From contig CAYXMM010000002.1 of NCBI GenBank assembly GCA_964465945.1, forward strand, positions 331,102 to 395,101: a stretch of 64,000 nt of DNA. Reading direction: 5' to 3'. The position numbers and the translations under genes are program-made. This DNA is from JAJRPT01 sp964465945 (GTDB taxonomy: Bacteria > Bacteroidota > Ignavibacteria > Kapaibacteriales > UBA2268). Positions within the stretch are counted from its first letter, which is position 1. Every line of letters begins with the position of its first letter. Shown piece by piece: positions 1 through 7,609 of the stretch. Below the pieces are notes generated by a model, which made no database searches, was not told the DNA's origin, and saw nothing but the letters and a program-made list of their open reading frames with translations.

Positions 1-771
1 ATTGCATTAGTTCATAAAGATAATAACGTGAAAGAATATAGCGAGAATGATATGAATATTATTCGAGCAAGGATTATTAATAATGCAATGGCAATAGGAA
101 TAAATCTTAACGGAGATAACTGGAATTATTCAGAAACTAATAATATAAATTTAAAATTTAATAAGGAGTTCAATATGAACGAATGGTTAGAGGCATTAAA
201 AGCCTTTGCTATTAAATGGGTAGGTAGTAATGTAAGTGAAGAGATTGCAAGTGAATTTCAAGCAGGCCTCGGGACCTATATAACTGAAAATCCTATTCCA
301 AGTGCTACGGCTAAACCAGAGGAAGAGAAACCGCAGTTTAGTGAAAATGAAAAAGCAATGATGAATAAAATCGAAGTTCTTGAAAAGAGAAATCGAATTA
401 ACGAATATTCAAATTTTGCAGAGAAATTGGTCGTAGAGGGTAAAATTCTACCAGCTGAAAGAGATAATTTGATTCTAACGTTAGAGGCAGTTCATTCTAC
501 CCCTAACAAGATAGAATTTTCGGAGAGTGATAAGACGCAATCTTTAACACCAGTTGAAGCGCTTAAAAATATGTTTAATTCAAGACCAGCAATTCACAAA
601 CTCGATGTTGAAATTAGCAAAGACGGGAAAGGTGAGGATGAGGGGTTATCTTTCAATGATAAATTAAACAATAAAGTTATTGAATATCGTAAGGAAATGG
701 CAAAAGCAGGTAATAACTTAACTTTTGCTGAGGCATTGAATATTGTATTAAATCAAGATAAAGGAGAATAA
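1..771 (+). CDS. Phage scaffold/protease-like protein, 5' end cut by window
   Basis: The frame is open to the first base of the window, so the GTG at 28 is probably internal and the gene starts upstream. The visible 257 residues include a charged central stretch (about residues 100-150 from the GTG) predicted as helical or coiled coil, and an acidic, low-complexity C-terminus. The position directly before the major capsid gene, with 2 bases between them, and the layout of the C-terminal half resemble the scaffold part of Mu-type gpI protease/scaffold proteins. Assignment as scaffold rests on synteny and composition. The protease half, if present, lies outside the window. Confidence 0.55.
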   Translation: MALVHKDNNVKEYSENDMNIIRARIINNAMAIGINLNGDNWNYSETNNINLKFNKEFNMNEWLEALKAFAIKWVGSNVSEEIASEFQAGLGTYITENPIPSATAKPEEEKPQFSENEKAMMNKIEVLEKRNRINEYSNFAEKLVVEGKILPAERDNLILTLEAVHSTPNKIEFSESDKTQSLTPVEALKNMFNSRPAIHKLDVEISKDGKGEDEGLSFNDKLNNKVIEYRKEMAKAGNNLTFAEALNIVLNQDKGE

Positions 772-773
772 TA

Positions 774-1721
774 ATGTCAAGATTAGATTCATTAGCAATA
801 AAAGATAATCTTTTAACCAATATTGCGAGAGGTTATAAAGATAACAAATACGTCGGCGAGAATATATTTCCTTTCGTTCAAATGGATAAAGAGACAGGAA
901 AGTATTACATTTTTAATGATGAGCAGTTCAAACATTATTCAGTGAAGAGGGCGCCAGGAACTCAATCACAAAGAGTTACTACTGAATTAGGCACTACTGA
1001 TACTTATAAGTTAGAGCAATATTCATTAGAAGAAGCCATCGATGATAGAGAGCAAGCAGAAAGTGATGTGCTTAATTTAGAACAGCATATTACAAATATG
1101 ATGTCAAAAAGACAATTGCACGCTTTGGAAATGGAACAAGCAAGCGTAGCAACTAATTTAGCGAATTATAATTCATCTAATAAAGTTACTTTGTCCGATG
1201 ATTTTTATAATGAAGCGGCTATTGATTTTGTGATTGAAATCGAAAAGAAAAAAGATATAATCAAATCTTCCATCGCTGAAAATCCTAATACGATTTTACT
1301 CCCTGAAAAGGTATGGAATTTTTTTAAGACTCACCCTATTCTTAAATCATACCTAGTCAATGATTCGACTAAGAAAATCTTAGTTGCACCCGAAGAATTT
1401 GGCAAATTATTAGGTTTCCAGAATGTGCTTATTGCTTCAGCTTTAAACAAAGTTAGTACTGGCTTGGAGGAAGTTTGGGGTAACAATATTTGGTTAGGTT
1501 ATGTAGCACCACGTCCATCAGCACTATCGGCGTCAGAAAAAGAGCCTTCTTTTGGATACACTTTAAGAAAGAAAGGTTCACCTTTAATTGACAAATATAG
1601 AGATGAAACTATACAATCTAATATAATTAGATCGAATGATAACTATCAAGTTAAGATAGTAGGGCAAAATGCAGGTTATTTAATTAAAAATCCTATAGAC
1701 CCTGCGGTTTATAGTGCATAA
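774..1721 (+). CDS. Phage major capsid protein
   Basis: This 315-aa protein would form the icosahedral shell. Its N-terminus (LDSLAIKDNLLTNIARGYKD) followed by an IFPFV-type segment is typical of HK97-fold capsid proteins of Mu-like and related phages. The acidic stretch around residues 85-105 and the C-terminal part ending in GYLIKNPIDPAVYSA also fit. It lies between a scaffold-like gene and a capsid-decoration gene, the standard position. The ATG is preceded by AAAGGAGAATAATA, a strong ribosome binding site as expected for an abundant protein. Length matches the 300-350 aa typical of the family. Confidence 0.85.
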   Translation: MSRLDSLAIKDNLLTNIARGYKDNKYVGENIFPFVQMDKETGKYYIFNDEQFKHYSVKRAPGTQSQRVTTELGTTDTYKLEQYSLEEAIDDREQAESDVLNLEQHITNMMSKRQLHALEMEQASVATNLANYNSSNKVTLSDDFYNEAAIDFVIEIEKKKDIIKSSIAENPNTILLPEKVWNFFKTHPILKSYLVNDSTKKILVAPEEFGKLLGFQNVLIASALNKVSTGLEEVWGNNIWLGYVAPRPSALSASEKEPSFGYTLRKKGSPLIDKYRDETIQSNIIRSNDNYQVKIVGQNAGYLIKNPIDPAVYSA

Positions 1722-1730
1722 GGTTAAATA

Positions 1731-1898
1731 ATGAGTGAATATAAAGTAATACACCCTTTGAAATATAAGGGTGTAACATACAAACAAGGTGAAATTATAG
1801 ATTTACCTGATGAAGTAGCGAGTAAAGTTTCAATATCAATTATTAAAATTGATGAAGTTATAGAAAATAAATCAAAAAGTAAAAAAGGAAATAAATAA
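1731..1898 (+). CDS. Small phage protein (55 aa) between capsid and decoration genes
   Basis: A short open frame starts with ATG nine bases after the capsid stop and ends in TAA overlapping the next ATG (TAATG), so it is translationally coupled. The product begins MSEYKVIHPLKYKGVTYKQG, has a small beta-rich domain, and ends in a lysine-rich tail (KSKSKKGNK). Small proteins of this size with a 'K-G-x-x-Y/F-x-x-G' core are common in head modules of Mu-like phages, but no defined function can be assigned. Perfect packing between neighbours supports it as a real gene. Confidence 0.7.
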   Translation: MSEYKVIHPLKYKGVTYKQGEIIDLPDEVASKVSISIIKIDEVIENKSKSKKGNK

Positions 1899-2314
1899 TG
1901 AATACATATACAGCAGGATTAATCGACTCGTTCCTTGCTGGAACTGGACACGTAAAAAACAGGTTCTTAGCATTAAACTCAAGCCAAGAAGTTGTATTGT
2001 GCGGAAGTGGTAAGAAGTCCATAGGCGCAAGCATATTTACTACGACAGCAGGCGACCAAGCACCTGTTATTTTATCAGGGATAGTTCCTATTGAAGTAGG
2101 AGCAGGTGGAATAACAGCAGGCGATTTAGTTACATCTGATGCTTCTGGCAAAGCAATCACAAGAGCGGCTCTATCATTAACCGCAGGTGCAACGGCAGTA
2201 ACTTCAAATGCAGCAGCTCCGACTTTACTGGGTGGTAATCTACCGCAAGAGTTAAATGGAATCGCGTTAGAAACAGGTGATGCTGGTGATATTGTAAGGA
2301 TATTGCTTAAATAA
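1898..2314 (+). CDS. Capsid decoration/cement protein, DUF2190-like
   Basis: The 138-aa product is rich in Gly, Ala, Thr and Val and has the pattern of the DUF2190 family of capsid cement proteins: a 'GDLVTSDASGKAI' strand-turn-strand followed later by 'ELNGIALETGDAGDIVRILL'. Such proteins bind the outer face of the capsid lattice. The start overlaps the stop of the preceding small gene, and the stop (TAATG) overlaps the start of the following adaptor gene. Synteny (capsid, small protein, decoration, DUF1320) matches Mu-like head modules. Confidence 0.75.
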   Translation: MNTYTAGLIDSFLAGTGHVKNRFLALNSSQEVVLCGSGKKSIGASIFTTTAGDQAPVILSGIVPIEVGAGGITAGDLVTSDASGKAITRAALSLTAGATAVTSNAAAPTLLGGNLPQELNGIALETGDAGDIVRILLK

Positions 2315-2709
2315 TGTTTATCGAAGTATCCGATATTACGAATTATATCAATGCAGACCGCTTGGCTGAAATAACGAGTGGGTCTGCTACGATTACTGAA
2401 AGAGCAGTAGAATATGCGAATAGTTTAGTAAAAGTATCACTTGAAGATAGATACGATTTACCCTTAATCATAACACCTGGTGTAATTAAAGATATAGCAT
2501 TGACTATTACTAAGTATAAATTATACGAGTATGTAGATGCCGTAACGGACGATATAAGCAACCAATATAAATTAGCATTGAGTATTTTAAATGATTTTAC
2601 AACAGGTAAAAGAGTATTAAGTGATATTGAAACGAGTAAAAGACCGACTTTTACAAAGGTTAATGAAAGGGAGCAGATATACACAAAAGATTTACTTGAT
2701 AGATATTAA
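2314..2709 (+). CDS. Head completion/adaptor protein, DUF1320 (Mu gp36-like)
   Basis: The 131-aa protein starts MFIEVSDITNYINADRLAEI and continues with helices carrying 'YANSLVKVSLEDRYDLPL'. This is the typical arrangement of DUF1320/gp36-type head-tail connector proteins: an early helix, a 'D.Y...RY.LP' motif at the end of a second helix, then a helical bundle. It follows the decoration gene with overlapping stop/start codons. The role, joining portal and tail, is known for this family; here it is inferred from motif and position. Confidence 0.7.
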   Translation: MFIEVSDITNYINADRLAEITSGSATITERAVEYANSLVKVSLEDRYDLPLIITPGVIKDIALTITKYKLYEYVDAVTDDISNQYKLALSILNDFTTGKRVLSDIETSKRPTFTKVNEREQIYTKDLLDRY

Positions 2710-2779
2710 GCGGGAATGTTCTAATGTAAGAAGCGTTACTGCCAGTAACGAGATGGGAGTTCAAGTCTTTCTTTCCGCT
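2710..2779 (+). tRNA. Phage-encoded tRNA-Gly (GCC)
   Basis: A cloverleaf folds in the gap between two head genes. The acceptor stem is GCGGGAA with TTTCCGC, discriminator U73 (typical of bacterial tRNA-Gly). The D stem is TTCT/AGAA with a short 6-base loop lacking the usual GG. The anticodon stem is CGTTA/TAACG with loop CTGCCAG (anticodon GCC). A 4-base variable region is followed by the T arm GGGAG-TTCAAGT-CTTTC, which contains two G-U pairs. The acceptor GCGGGAA...CCGCT matches ordinary bacterial tRNA-Gly(GCC). The 3' tail is CTA rather than CCA, and its A is the first base of the next gene's ATG. Confidence 0.8.
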
Positions 2780-2781
2780 CT

Positions 2782-3228
2782 ATGAATGAAAAAGCGTTAT
2801 TACAGCATATTATTAATGGCTTATCTGACGATATTAATATAACTTATGATGTAAAAGAATCAAAGTTAAATTTAATCAATTACAAGCCAATAAATAATGA
2901 AATTTTGGTTAAATCCTTAGGCGATAATCCTGTGGAGTATATTGATAGAGGTGGCTTTGTAGATAAATTAACACTAGGGAACTTTGTCATTCAACAATAC
3001 AAATTTAGACTATTATTAATATCAAAAAAATTAGAAAGTCAATCTGAATTATTAGAAATAACTAGTATCGTTGAAAATGCTATGCTAGAATTAGATAATT
3101 TAACTAATGAAGATGAAGGTAAATTTATTTTAATATCGAAGGGTGAACCTTCGTTCGAGGAAAATAAAAATTTCTATTTCAGAGAATTAATATTTATCAA
3201 ATTAGTATATAAATACATAGGGACATAA
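2782..3228 (+). CDS. Probable tail terminator / head-tail joining protein
   Basis: The 148-aa product is of mixed alpha/beta composition with no signal peptide or membrane segment. It follows a DUF1320 adaptor gene, the place occupied in Mu-like and many siphoviral modules by the gp37/tail-terminator protein, and its size fits. The pattern of an N-terminal helix (LLQHIINGLSDDI), central strands and a long helix (LLEITSIVENAMLELDNL) also fits. I recognise no diagnostic motif, so the function rests on position. The ATG begins on the last base of the CTA tail of the upstream tRNA. Confidence 0.45.
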   Translation: MNEKALLQHIINGLSDDINITYDVKESKLNLINYKPINNEILVKSLGDNPVEYIDRGGFVDKLTLGNFVIQQYKFRLLLISKKLESQSELLEITSIVENAMLELDNLTNEDEGKFILISKGEPSFEENKNFYFRELIFIKLVYKYIGT

Positions 3229-3560
3229 TGCAAGCAGATGGAGTTACGATGTATGTATTGACTGGTATTATATCAGTATTTGGAATACTTGCGTTTTTCT
3301 TTTTTAAAGCATATCTAAGCAGAATTGACAATACTTTTAAAAGGGTGGAAGAAACATTGGCAGAATTAGAAGATAGCATTAAAAAAATTAGTGAATTTAT
3401 AGCAAGACAAGATGAAAAGAATAGAAATCAGAGTAACATTAATTTAACGGCAGAAAGTAAATATACAAATTTGTCGGACTGGGTAGGGCGACTTGAAAAG
3501 CAAGTAACAAAATTAGAAAATAGATTATTAATTGTAGAAAGGTTAAACAATGTTAAATAA
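3228..3560 (+). CDS. Membrane-anchored coiled-coil protein, lysis region
   Basis: The 110-aa protein has one transmembrane segment near the N-terminus (about residues 8-28, VLTGIISVFGILAFFFFKAY), then two heptad-like helical stretches (residues 30-65 and 85-108) predicted to form coiled coil. It overlaps the preceding gene by one base and the following holin-like gene by 11 bases. The topology and location beside holin, endolysin and spanin-like genes suggest a role in lysis or as an antiholin, but no family could be recognised. Confidence 0.55.
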   Translation: MQADGVTMYVLTGIISVFGILAFFFFKAYLSRIDNTFKRVEETLAELEDSIKKISEFIARQDEKNRNQSNINLTAESKYTNLSDWVGRLEKQVTKLENRLLIVERLNNVK

Positions 3561-3948
3561 AATAAAAGAAATAATTAGTGATATTAGCATTAAAAATATT
3601 TTAAATGATATTGGGATTTTTACTTATAGAAATTCAATATGGTTAGGCATATTATTAATTGTGATTTATGTATTTAATCCGACTAGTCGAGAGTGGAACA
3701 CTGGATTACTAATAATTGCAAATGAAATGATAGCAATATCATTATCTTTAATCATAACTGCAATATTCACAAAATTGAAATTCTTACAGAAAAGCACAGC
3801 AGGTGCTGATATGAAGTATAGCGTTTATGAAAGGCAAGCATTAACTCAAACGATAGGGTTGCTATGGCTAGCGGTTCATATATTGGTAGGTTTATGTGTG
3901 TTCTCTGTTTATTTAGCTCAATTTTCAGGTGCTGGGTATGCAAAATAG
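3550..3948 (+). CDS. Holin-like membrane protein
   Basis: The 132-aa protein has three hydrophobic segments: roughly residues 30-46 (SIWLGILLIVIYVF), 54-75 (LLIIANEMIAISLSLIITAIF) and 102-125 (TIGLLWLAVHILVGLCVFSVYL). A charged N-terminus precedes them. It sits directly before, and overlaps by about 20 bases, an endolysin gene. Holins are small membrane proteins that release the endolysin to the cell wall. The call is based on topology and position only. Confidence 0.6.
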   Translation: MLNKIKEIISDISIKNILNDIGIFTYRNSIWLGILLIVIYVFNPTSREWNTGLLIIANEMIAISLSLIITAIFTKLKFLQKSTAGADMKYSVYERQALTQTIGLLWLAVHILVGLCVFSVYLAQFSGAGYAK

Positions 3949-4555
3949 ATTTGAACCAGAACATAATCGGCTACTTGTCGCTTTTGCAGTAATAATATCA
4001 TTTATTGCTATACTCTTGCTTTCATTTAGTATATGCAATGCTCAAACTAAATATGTATTAAAAGCCGATGCTAATATATTGATAGCATCTGAATTAATAG
4101 CGAAAACACAAGTAGGAATAGAGGAAAAGAAAGGAAATAAGGGTGGCAACGTAGAGGATTATTTACGTTCTGTTGGAATATATAAACCCGCTCCTTATTG
4201 TATGGCAGGGCAATACTGGTGCTTTTGGATAGCCAGTAAATTAACTTCAATTCAAAATCCGATTAAAAAGACTGCTGGCGCAATAGACCAATATAATTTT
4301 TTCAAAGCCAGAGGAAAAAGAAGTGCTTATGTACCAGCGGTCAATGATTTTGTTTTCTGGCAAAAAAGCAACTCTTGGGCTGGTCATGTAGAAAGGATAA
4401 TTGAAGTAGGCGAGAAAGGTTGGGTTACAACTATTGGTTTCAACACTGGGAGTGATGATAGAGATGGCGAAGGTGTTTATATAAGAAAGAGACATATATT
4501 AAACCCTTTATCAATGTTGCTAATTAAAGGTCTCGGTGGCTATGAATTCAAGTAA
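3929..4555 (+). CDS. Exported CHAP-type peptidoglycan hydrolase (endolysin)
   Basis: The 208-aa protein begins with a charged stretch and a hydrophobic segment (residues 15-38), ending in CNAQT, which looks like a signal peptide or anchor. The rest resembles a CHAP amidase/endopeptidase: candidate nucleophile Cys98 in GQYWCFWIASK, candidate histidine His153 in SWAGHVERI, and Asn172 in TTIGFNTGS. An exported endolysin would not need a holin for transport, although a holin-like gene lies just upstream. A second in-frame ATG at 3938 may be the actual start. The gene overlaps both neighbours. Confidence 0.75.
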   Translation: MLGMQNRFEPEHNRLLVAFAVIISFIAILLLSFSICNAQTKYVLKADANILIASELIAKTQVGIEEKKGNKGGNVEDYLRSVGIYKPAPYCMAGQYWCFWIASKLTSIQNPIKKTAGAIDQYNFFKARGKRSAYVPAVNDFVFWQKSNSWAGHVERIIEVGEKGWVTTIGFNTGSDDRDGEGVYIRKRHILNPLSMLLIKGLGGYEFK

Positions 4556-5024
4556 AATCATAACAGGTATAATAACTATATTAATTGCTTTTTTACTTGG
4601 TTATTGTAGCAATGAAAATGAAGTAAAAATACAGAATAAAACTATTGAAAAAGTGATAGTTAAGTATGATACTTTATTAATTACTCACAACAAACCTGTA
4701 ATTAAATATAGAGATAGACTTATAATTGATACATTGATTTTAGACAAAGGTATTAAACAAGTAGATAGTATTACATTCAGTTCTAAGCCATTCACGGCTA
4801 TTGATAGCGTGGAAGGTAATTTTGGTAAGATAATAACTAAATTTAATTATCCTGAACTATTGTTTGACTATGATATTTATGCAATGGATACTACTTATGA
4901 ACGAACAATTTATATAAATAAAGAGCAAAAACTACATTGGACACAGCAAGAGTGGTTTATTTATACTACAAATGCAATAAGTTTAATAACTGGTGTAATC
5001 GTAGGTTCAAAGGCAACAAGGTAA
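4536..5024 (+). CDS. Spanin-like membrane protein
   Basis: The 162-aa protein has an N-terminal hydrophobic segment (residues 8-23, ITGIITILIAFLLGYCS) and a second near the C-terminus (about 143-158, NAISLITGVIVGSKA). Between them is a charged, mostly beta/coil region. The LLGYC sequence recalls a lipobox, but Tyr before Cys is not typical. Two-anchored proteins next to the endolysin often act as outer-membrane disrupting spanins in Gram-negative phages. No family was recognised, so this is inference from topology and place. Confidence 0.5.
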   Translation: MAMNSSKIITGIITILIAFLLGYCSNENEVKIQNKTIEKVIVKYDTLLITHNKPVIKYRDRLIIDTLILDKGIKQVDSITFSSKPFTAIDSVEGNFGKIITKFNYPELLFDYDIYAMDTTYERTIYINKEQKLHWTQQEWFIYTTNAISLITGVIVGSKATR

Positions 5025-5025
5025 A

Positions 5026-5367
5026 ATGATGTTTAAAAAAGATACTGAAATTATTGATTTAGCAAGCAATCTAACTACTTCTTGGATATACTTAGATGAT
5101 TACAAATCACTTATAGATGAAGTAACAATTAATCTAAGTTATTCAGGTGTAACTGGAACTCTAAACGGAACTATTGATGTAGAATTGTTGTTTGATGGCA
5201 ATACAACAGAGGATTATTCAACGATAGGTAGTTTTACGATTGACTCAGCAAGTGGAAGGAGCGGGATAAGGACATCAACGGATTGTATGGCTATTAGGTT
5301 TAAATATACTAAAAATAGCGTTACAGGTGGAACTGCAAGAGTGAATTATATTATAGCAGGGAAGTGA
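5026..5367 (+). CDS. Hypothetical beta-rich phage protein
   Basis: The 113-aa product is dominated by alternating polar/hydrophobic strands, with many Thr, Ser, Gly and Asp (TINLSYSGVTGTLNGTIDVE), and ends in RVNYIIAGK. It has no Cys-rich or catalytic motif and no membrane segment. Start could be the ATG at 5026 or the one at 5029. It heads a run of fibre-type genes, so it may be a virion surface or fibre component; no family recognised. Confidence 0.55.
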   Translation: MMFKKDTEIIDLASNLTTSWIYLDDYKSLIDEVTINLSYSGVTGTLNGTIDVELLFDGNTTEDYSTIGSFTIDSASGRSGIRTSTDCMAIRFKYTKNSVTGGTARVNYIIAGK

Positions 5368-5369
5368 TT

Positions 5370-5885
5370 ATGAGTATAAAGAATTTAGATAATGCTGTTA
5401 GTTGGGATGATATTACAGATAAGCCAGCCGAATTAGGTGGCGATATTGCTTTCTCAGATTTAACTGACGGGTTTGCATTAACAGGAAATGCGAATAAAGT
5501 AGTTGGAGTTAATTCTGCTGGAAACGCCCTTGAACCTAAGACTATAAGCACAGGTGCAGAAACAATACAAACTAAGACGGCTTCAAGCGAGTCGGCTGGT
5601 TCAGTCGATTTAAGTTTAGGTCATTGGCTTGAATTAAACTGCGATGCAGATTTTAGTTTCTCAATAATTGACACAACTAAGATGACGGCTGGATATACTT
5701 ATAAGGTGGATTGTAAAAATACAAAAAGTCCATCGGGGGTTGTAACTGGGAGCATTCCAACTGGTTGGTGGAGTAATGTTGGCTCAAGTTTGCCACTGGC
5801 TACCGGCGAGAGTGCTCCTGCGTTTCTAACAAAAAATAGTGCAGGTGTCATTAATATTTTATTTGGAATTCAGCAGGTAGTATAA
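5370..5885 (+). CDS. Tail fibre-type protein
   Basis: The ATG at 5370 is preferred over the upstream GTG at 5364, which lies inside the previous gene. The 171-aa product starts MSIKNLDNAVSWDDITDKPA and contains a 'WDDITDKP..L' motif that is widespread in the shafts of phage tail fibres. Ser/Thr/Gly-rich strands follow (ISTGAETIQTKTASSESAG), then a hydrophobic strand near the C-terminus. Such proteins are trimeric adhesion fibres; the receptor is unknown. It overlaps the start of the next gene at TATAATG. Confidence 0.6.
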   Translation: MSIKNLDNAVSWDDITDKPAELGGDIAFSDLTDGFALTGNANKVVGVNSAGNALEPKTISTGAETIQTKTASSESAGSVDLSLGHWLELNCDADFSFSIIDTTKMTAGYTYKVDCKNTKSPSGVVTGSIPTGWWSNVGSSLPLATGESAPAFLTKNSAGVINILFGIQQVV

Positions 5886-6562
5886 TGTTTATAACAAAAA
5901 GACCATATTTGAACTTAAAACTGAATGGGAATATAACTGATAGCGGAACTGGACAAAACTCTGGGACAAACTCAGGAGTGACTTTTACAGCTGATGAATT
6001 TGGGCGTAGTAATATGGCGGCTGACTTTGATAGTAGAAATGACTATATTTCATTTAGTTCAGCTGTAGCGGAACAAGTAGCTATCTATCGTAATAGTGCT
6101 TCGACAATTTCATTTTTTATAAATATATCGTCACTTAATGCAAGCGCTAATAATATTGTATCTGCTTACAATAGCGGAGCGACAATAGGATTTCAGCATT
6201 ATATCACAAGTACAAATTCAGCAAATTTGATAAGCGCTTCAGGCACAGGCGGAGTATATAATAATACAGCCACCACGGGAACTTGGATGTTTATAGTTGC
6301 TACAACAAAAGATTTTGATGCGACTCAAGTATCGGTGGAAATGTATAAAAATAGTACCCTTTCGGCTTTAAGCTCAGGTAGTGATAAAAATGCAAAAGTA
6401 ACACCTACCACGGGGCTTAATTCATTGCGGATAGGCAACACTTCATTCGCGAGTACCTCTGGTATGACAGCTAAATTAAATAATTTTAAAATTTATGACA
6501 AAAATTTAAGTTTAGCACAAATAAAAGTATTAAATATTGGAAAAGGGCGATTAGCATCGTAA
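5885..6562 (+). CDS. LamG/concanavalin-like adhesin
   Basis: The 225-aa product reads as a single jelly-roll domain of the LamG (laminin G-like/concanavalin) type. An N-terminal strand (PYLNLKLNGNITDSGTGQN) is followed by 'AADFDSRNDYISF', a central 'STISFFINIS', 'TGTWMFIVATTKDFD', and the terminal 'LRIGNT...KLNNFKIYDKNLSLAQIK', which is the usual LamG ending. These domains bind sugars and are common on phage fibres. No signal peptide is seen, consistent with a virion protein. Confidence 0.75.
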   Translation: MFITKRPYLNLKLNGNITDSGTGQNSGTNSGVTFTADEFGRSNMAADFDSRNDYISFSSAVAEQVAIYRNSASTISFFINISSLNASANNIVSAYNSGATIGFQHYITSTNSANLISASGTGGVYNNTATTGTWMFIVATTKDFDATQVSVEMYKNSTLSALSSGSDKNAKVTPTTGLNSLRIGNTSFASTSGMTAKLNNFKIYDKNLSLAQIKVLNIGKGRLAS

Positions 6563-6577
6563 AAAAGGAATAATAAA

Positions 6578-7114
6578 ATGATATATGATAAAATAAGCAA
6601 GCAATTTATAAATATGAATCCCAATCAAATCGGTTCAGAGACGGATAGATTTGTAATATTAAATGAAGAACAAATTCAACGTGCAAATGAAATGATTAGT
6701 GCAGGTCATTTTAATGAAGATTATGTGCTTGAAGGCACTATCACACCTCCTACTTTGGAGTATTTAAAAGGAATTGCTACAGAAACAGTAAAAAATAATT
6801 TCTATTTATTGATTAAAGACGGATGCGCGTATAATGGATTTGTGTTTAATTACGATGAAAATACGATGAATAACATTTTATTGCAAAAAAACAGATATGA
6901 GTTTGAAGGTGGTGATATATTTAAAATTTCGGACAGAACAAAGACACAAAGACAATTTACTAAAAATCAGTTATGGGCTTTTGGCGCTGAATTTAGTGGG
7001 TATTTAGCACCGAGAAAAGAATGGTATTCTGACATAATGAATGAGATTGAAAAAGCAGAAACGATTGAAGCATTAAATTTAATCAACTTAGAATACCCAA
7101 CAGAAGAAGAATGA
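6578..7114 (+). CDS. Tail fibre assembly-like protein, DUF4376-like
   Basis: The 178-aa product has an N-terminal variable part and a C-terminal helical part (about residues 110-178) with 'NDEDTM...ILLQKNRYEFEGGDIFKISD' followed by 'KNQLWAFGAEFSGYLAPRKEWYSDIMNEIEKAETIEALNLI'-like spacing, typical of DUF4376 phage proteins found beside tail fibres. It may help fibre folding or be a virion component. A Shine-Dalgarno-like AAAAAGGAATAATAAA precedes the ATG. Its stop (TGA) overlaps the next start (ATGA). Confidence 0.6.
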   Translation: MIYDKISKQFINMNPNQIGSETDRFVILNEEQIQRANEMISAGHFNEDYVLEGTITPPTLEYLKGIATETVKNNFYLLIKDGCAYNGFVFNYDENTMNNILLQKNRYEFEGGDIFKISDRTKTQRQFTKNQLWAFGAEFSGYLAPRKEWYSDIMNEIEKAETIEALNLINLEYPTEEE

Positions 7115-7551
7115 AATTAGCATTTTATAAATATGAATTTGGAAACTGGAAAGATTGGTTAATTGCTAAATTAACTAATTCAAAATATAGTCATATTGAG
7201 TTAATATTTGATAGTGGGTCTAGTTTAAGTTCAAGCCCACGCGATGGTGGTGTTAGATTCAAGAAAATTGAATATAAACCTGAACGTTGGGACTTTTTGA
7301 ATATAGACAGCGAAATAGACAGAGAAAGAGATGAGTATTTAGACCGTGCATTTGACTTGATTAACCATAGGCATCGATACGACTGGCTTTCAATCTTCTT
7401 AGGGTGGGCTGGTATTAAGTCATACAATAGATTTAATTGCGTTAATGCTTGTATGTATGTTATAGATGCAGATTTTAAGTATTACACTCCGCAAGGAGTT
7501 TATGAAAAATTACAGCGGGGTGGAGCAGTAGGTAGCTCGCTGGTTTCATAA
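7111..7551 (+). CDS. Permuted papain-like (YiiX/NlpC-P60 superfamily) peptidase
   Basis: The 146-aa protein resembles circularly permuted NlpC/P60 enzymes: His28 in KYSHIELIF lies N-terminal and the candidate nucleophile Cys110 in NRFNCVNACMYV lies C-terminal. The 'SSSPRDGGVRF' loop is common in phage members of this family. It may cut peptidoglycan or act on another amide bond. The last 38 bases of the gene lie inside a tRNA gene, and the TAA stop is formed by the tRNA anticodon loop and stem. The last 12 or so residues (RGGAVGSSLVS) are therefore encoded by tRNA sequence. Confidence 0.7.
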   Translation: MKLAFYKYEFGNWKDWLIAKLTNSKYSHIELIFDSGSSLSSSPRDGGVRFKKIEYKPERWDFLNIDSEIDRERDEYLDRAFDLINHRHRYDWLSIFLGWAGIKSYNRFNCVNACMYVIDADFKYYTPQGVYEKLQRGGAVGSSLVS

Positions 7552-7586
7552 GCCAGAGGTCGCAGGTTCAAATCCTGCTTCCGCAA
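7514..7586 (+). tRNA. Phage-encoded initiator-type tRNA-fMet (CAU)
   Basis: A 73-base cloverleaf: acceptor AGCGGGG with TTCCGCA (positions 1 and 72 are A and A, unpaired), D arm GAGC-AGTAGGTA-GCTC, anticodon arm CTGGT-TTCATAA-GCCAG (anticodon CAU), T arm GCAGG-TTCAAAT-CCTGC, discriminator A. Position 11-24 is A-U, the purine-pyrimidine orientation found in initiator tRNAs. The D-arm region GGGGTGGAGCAG nearly matches bacterial tRNA-fMet. The third initiator hallmark, three G-C pairs in the anticodon stem, is only partly kept: two G-C pairs and a U-G. The 3' tail is CTA, not CCA. The gene overlaps the 3' end of the upstream peptidase gene. Confidence 0.88.
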
Positions 7587-7609
7587 CTAAAAAAAGAGAG
7601 AGCAGTATT

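Noticed and set aside
5364..5369. GTG start for the fibre gene
   Set aside because: It lies inside the preceding gene, and the ATG at 5370 gives a normal fibre N-terminus.
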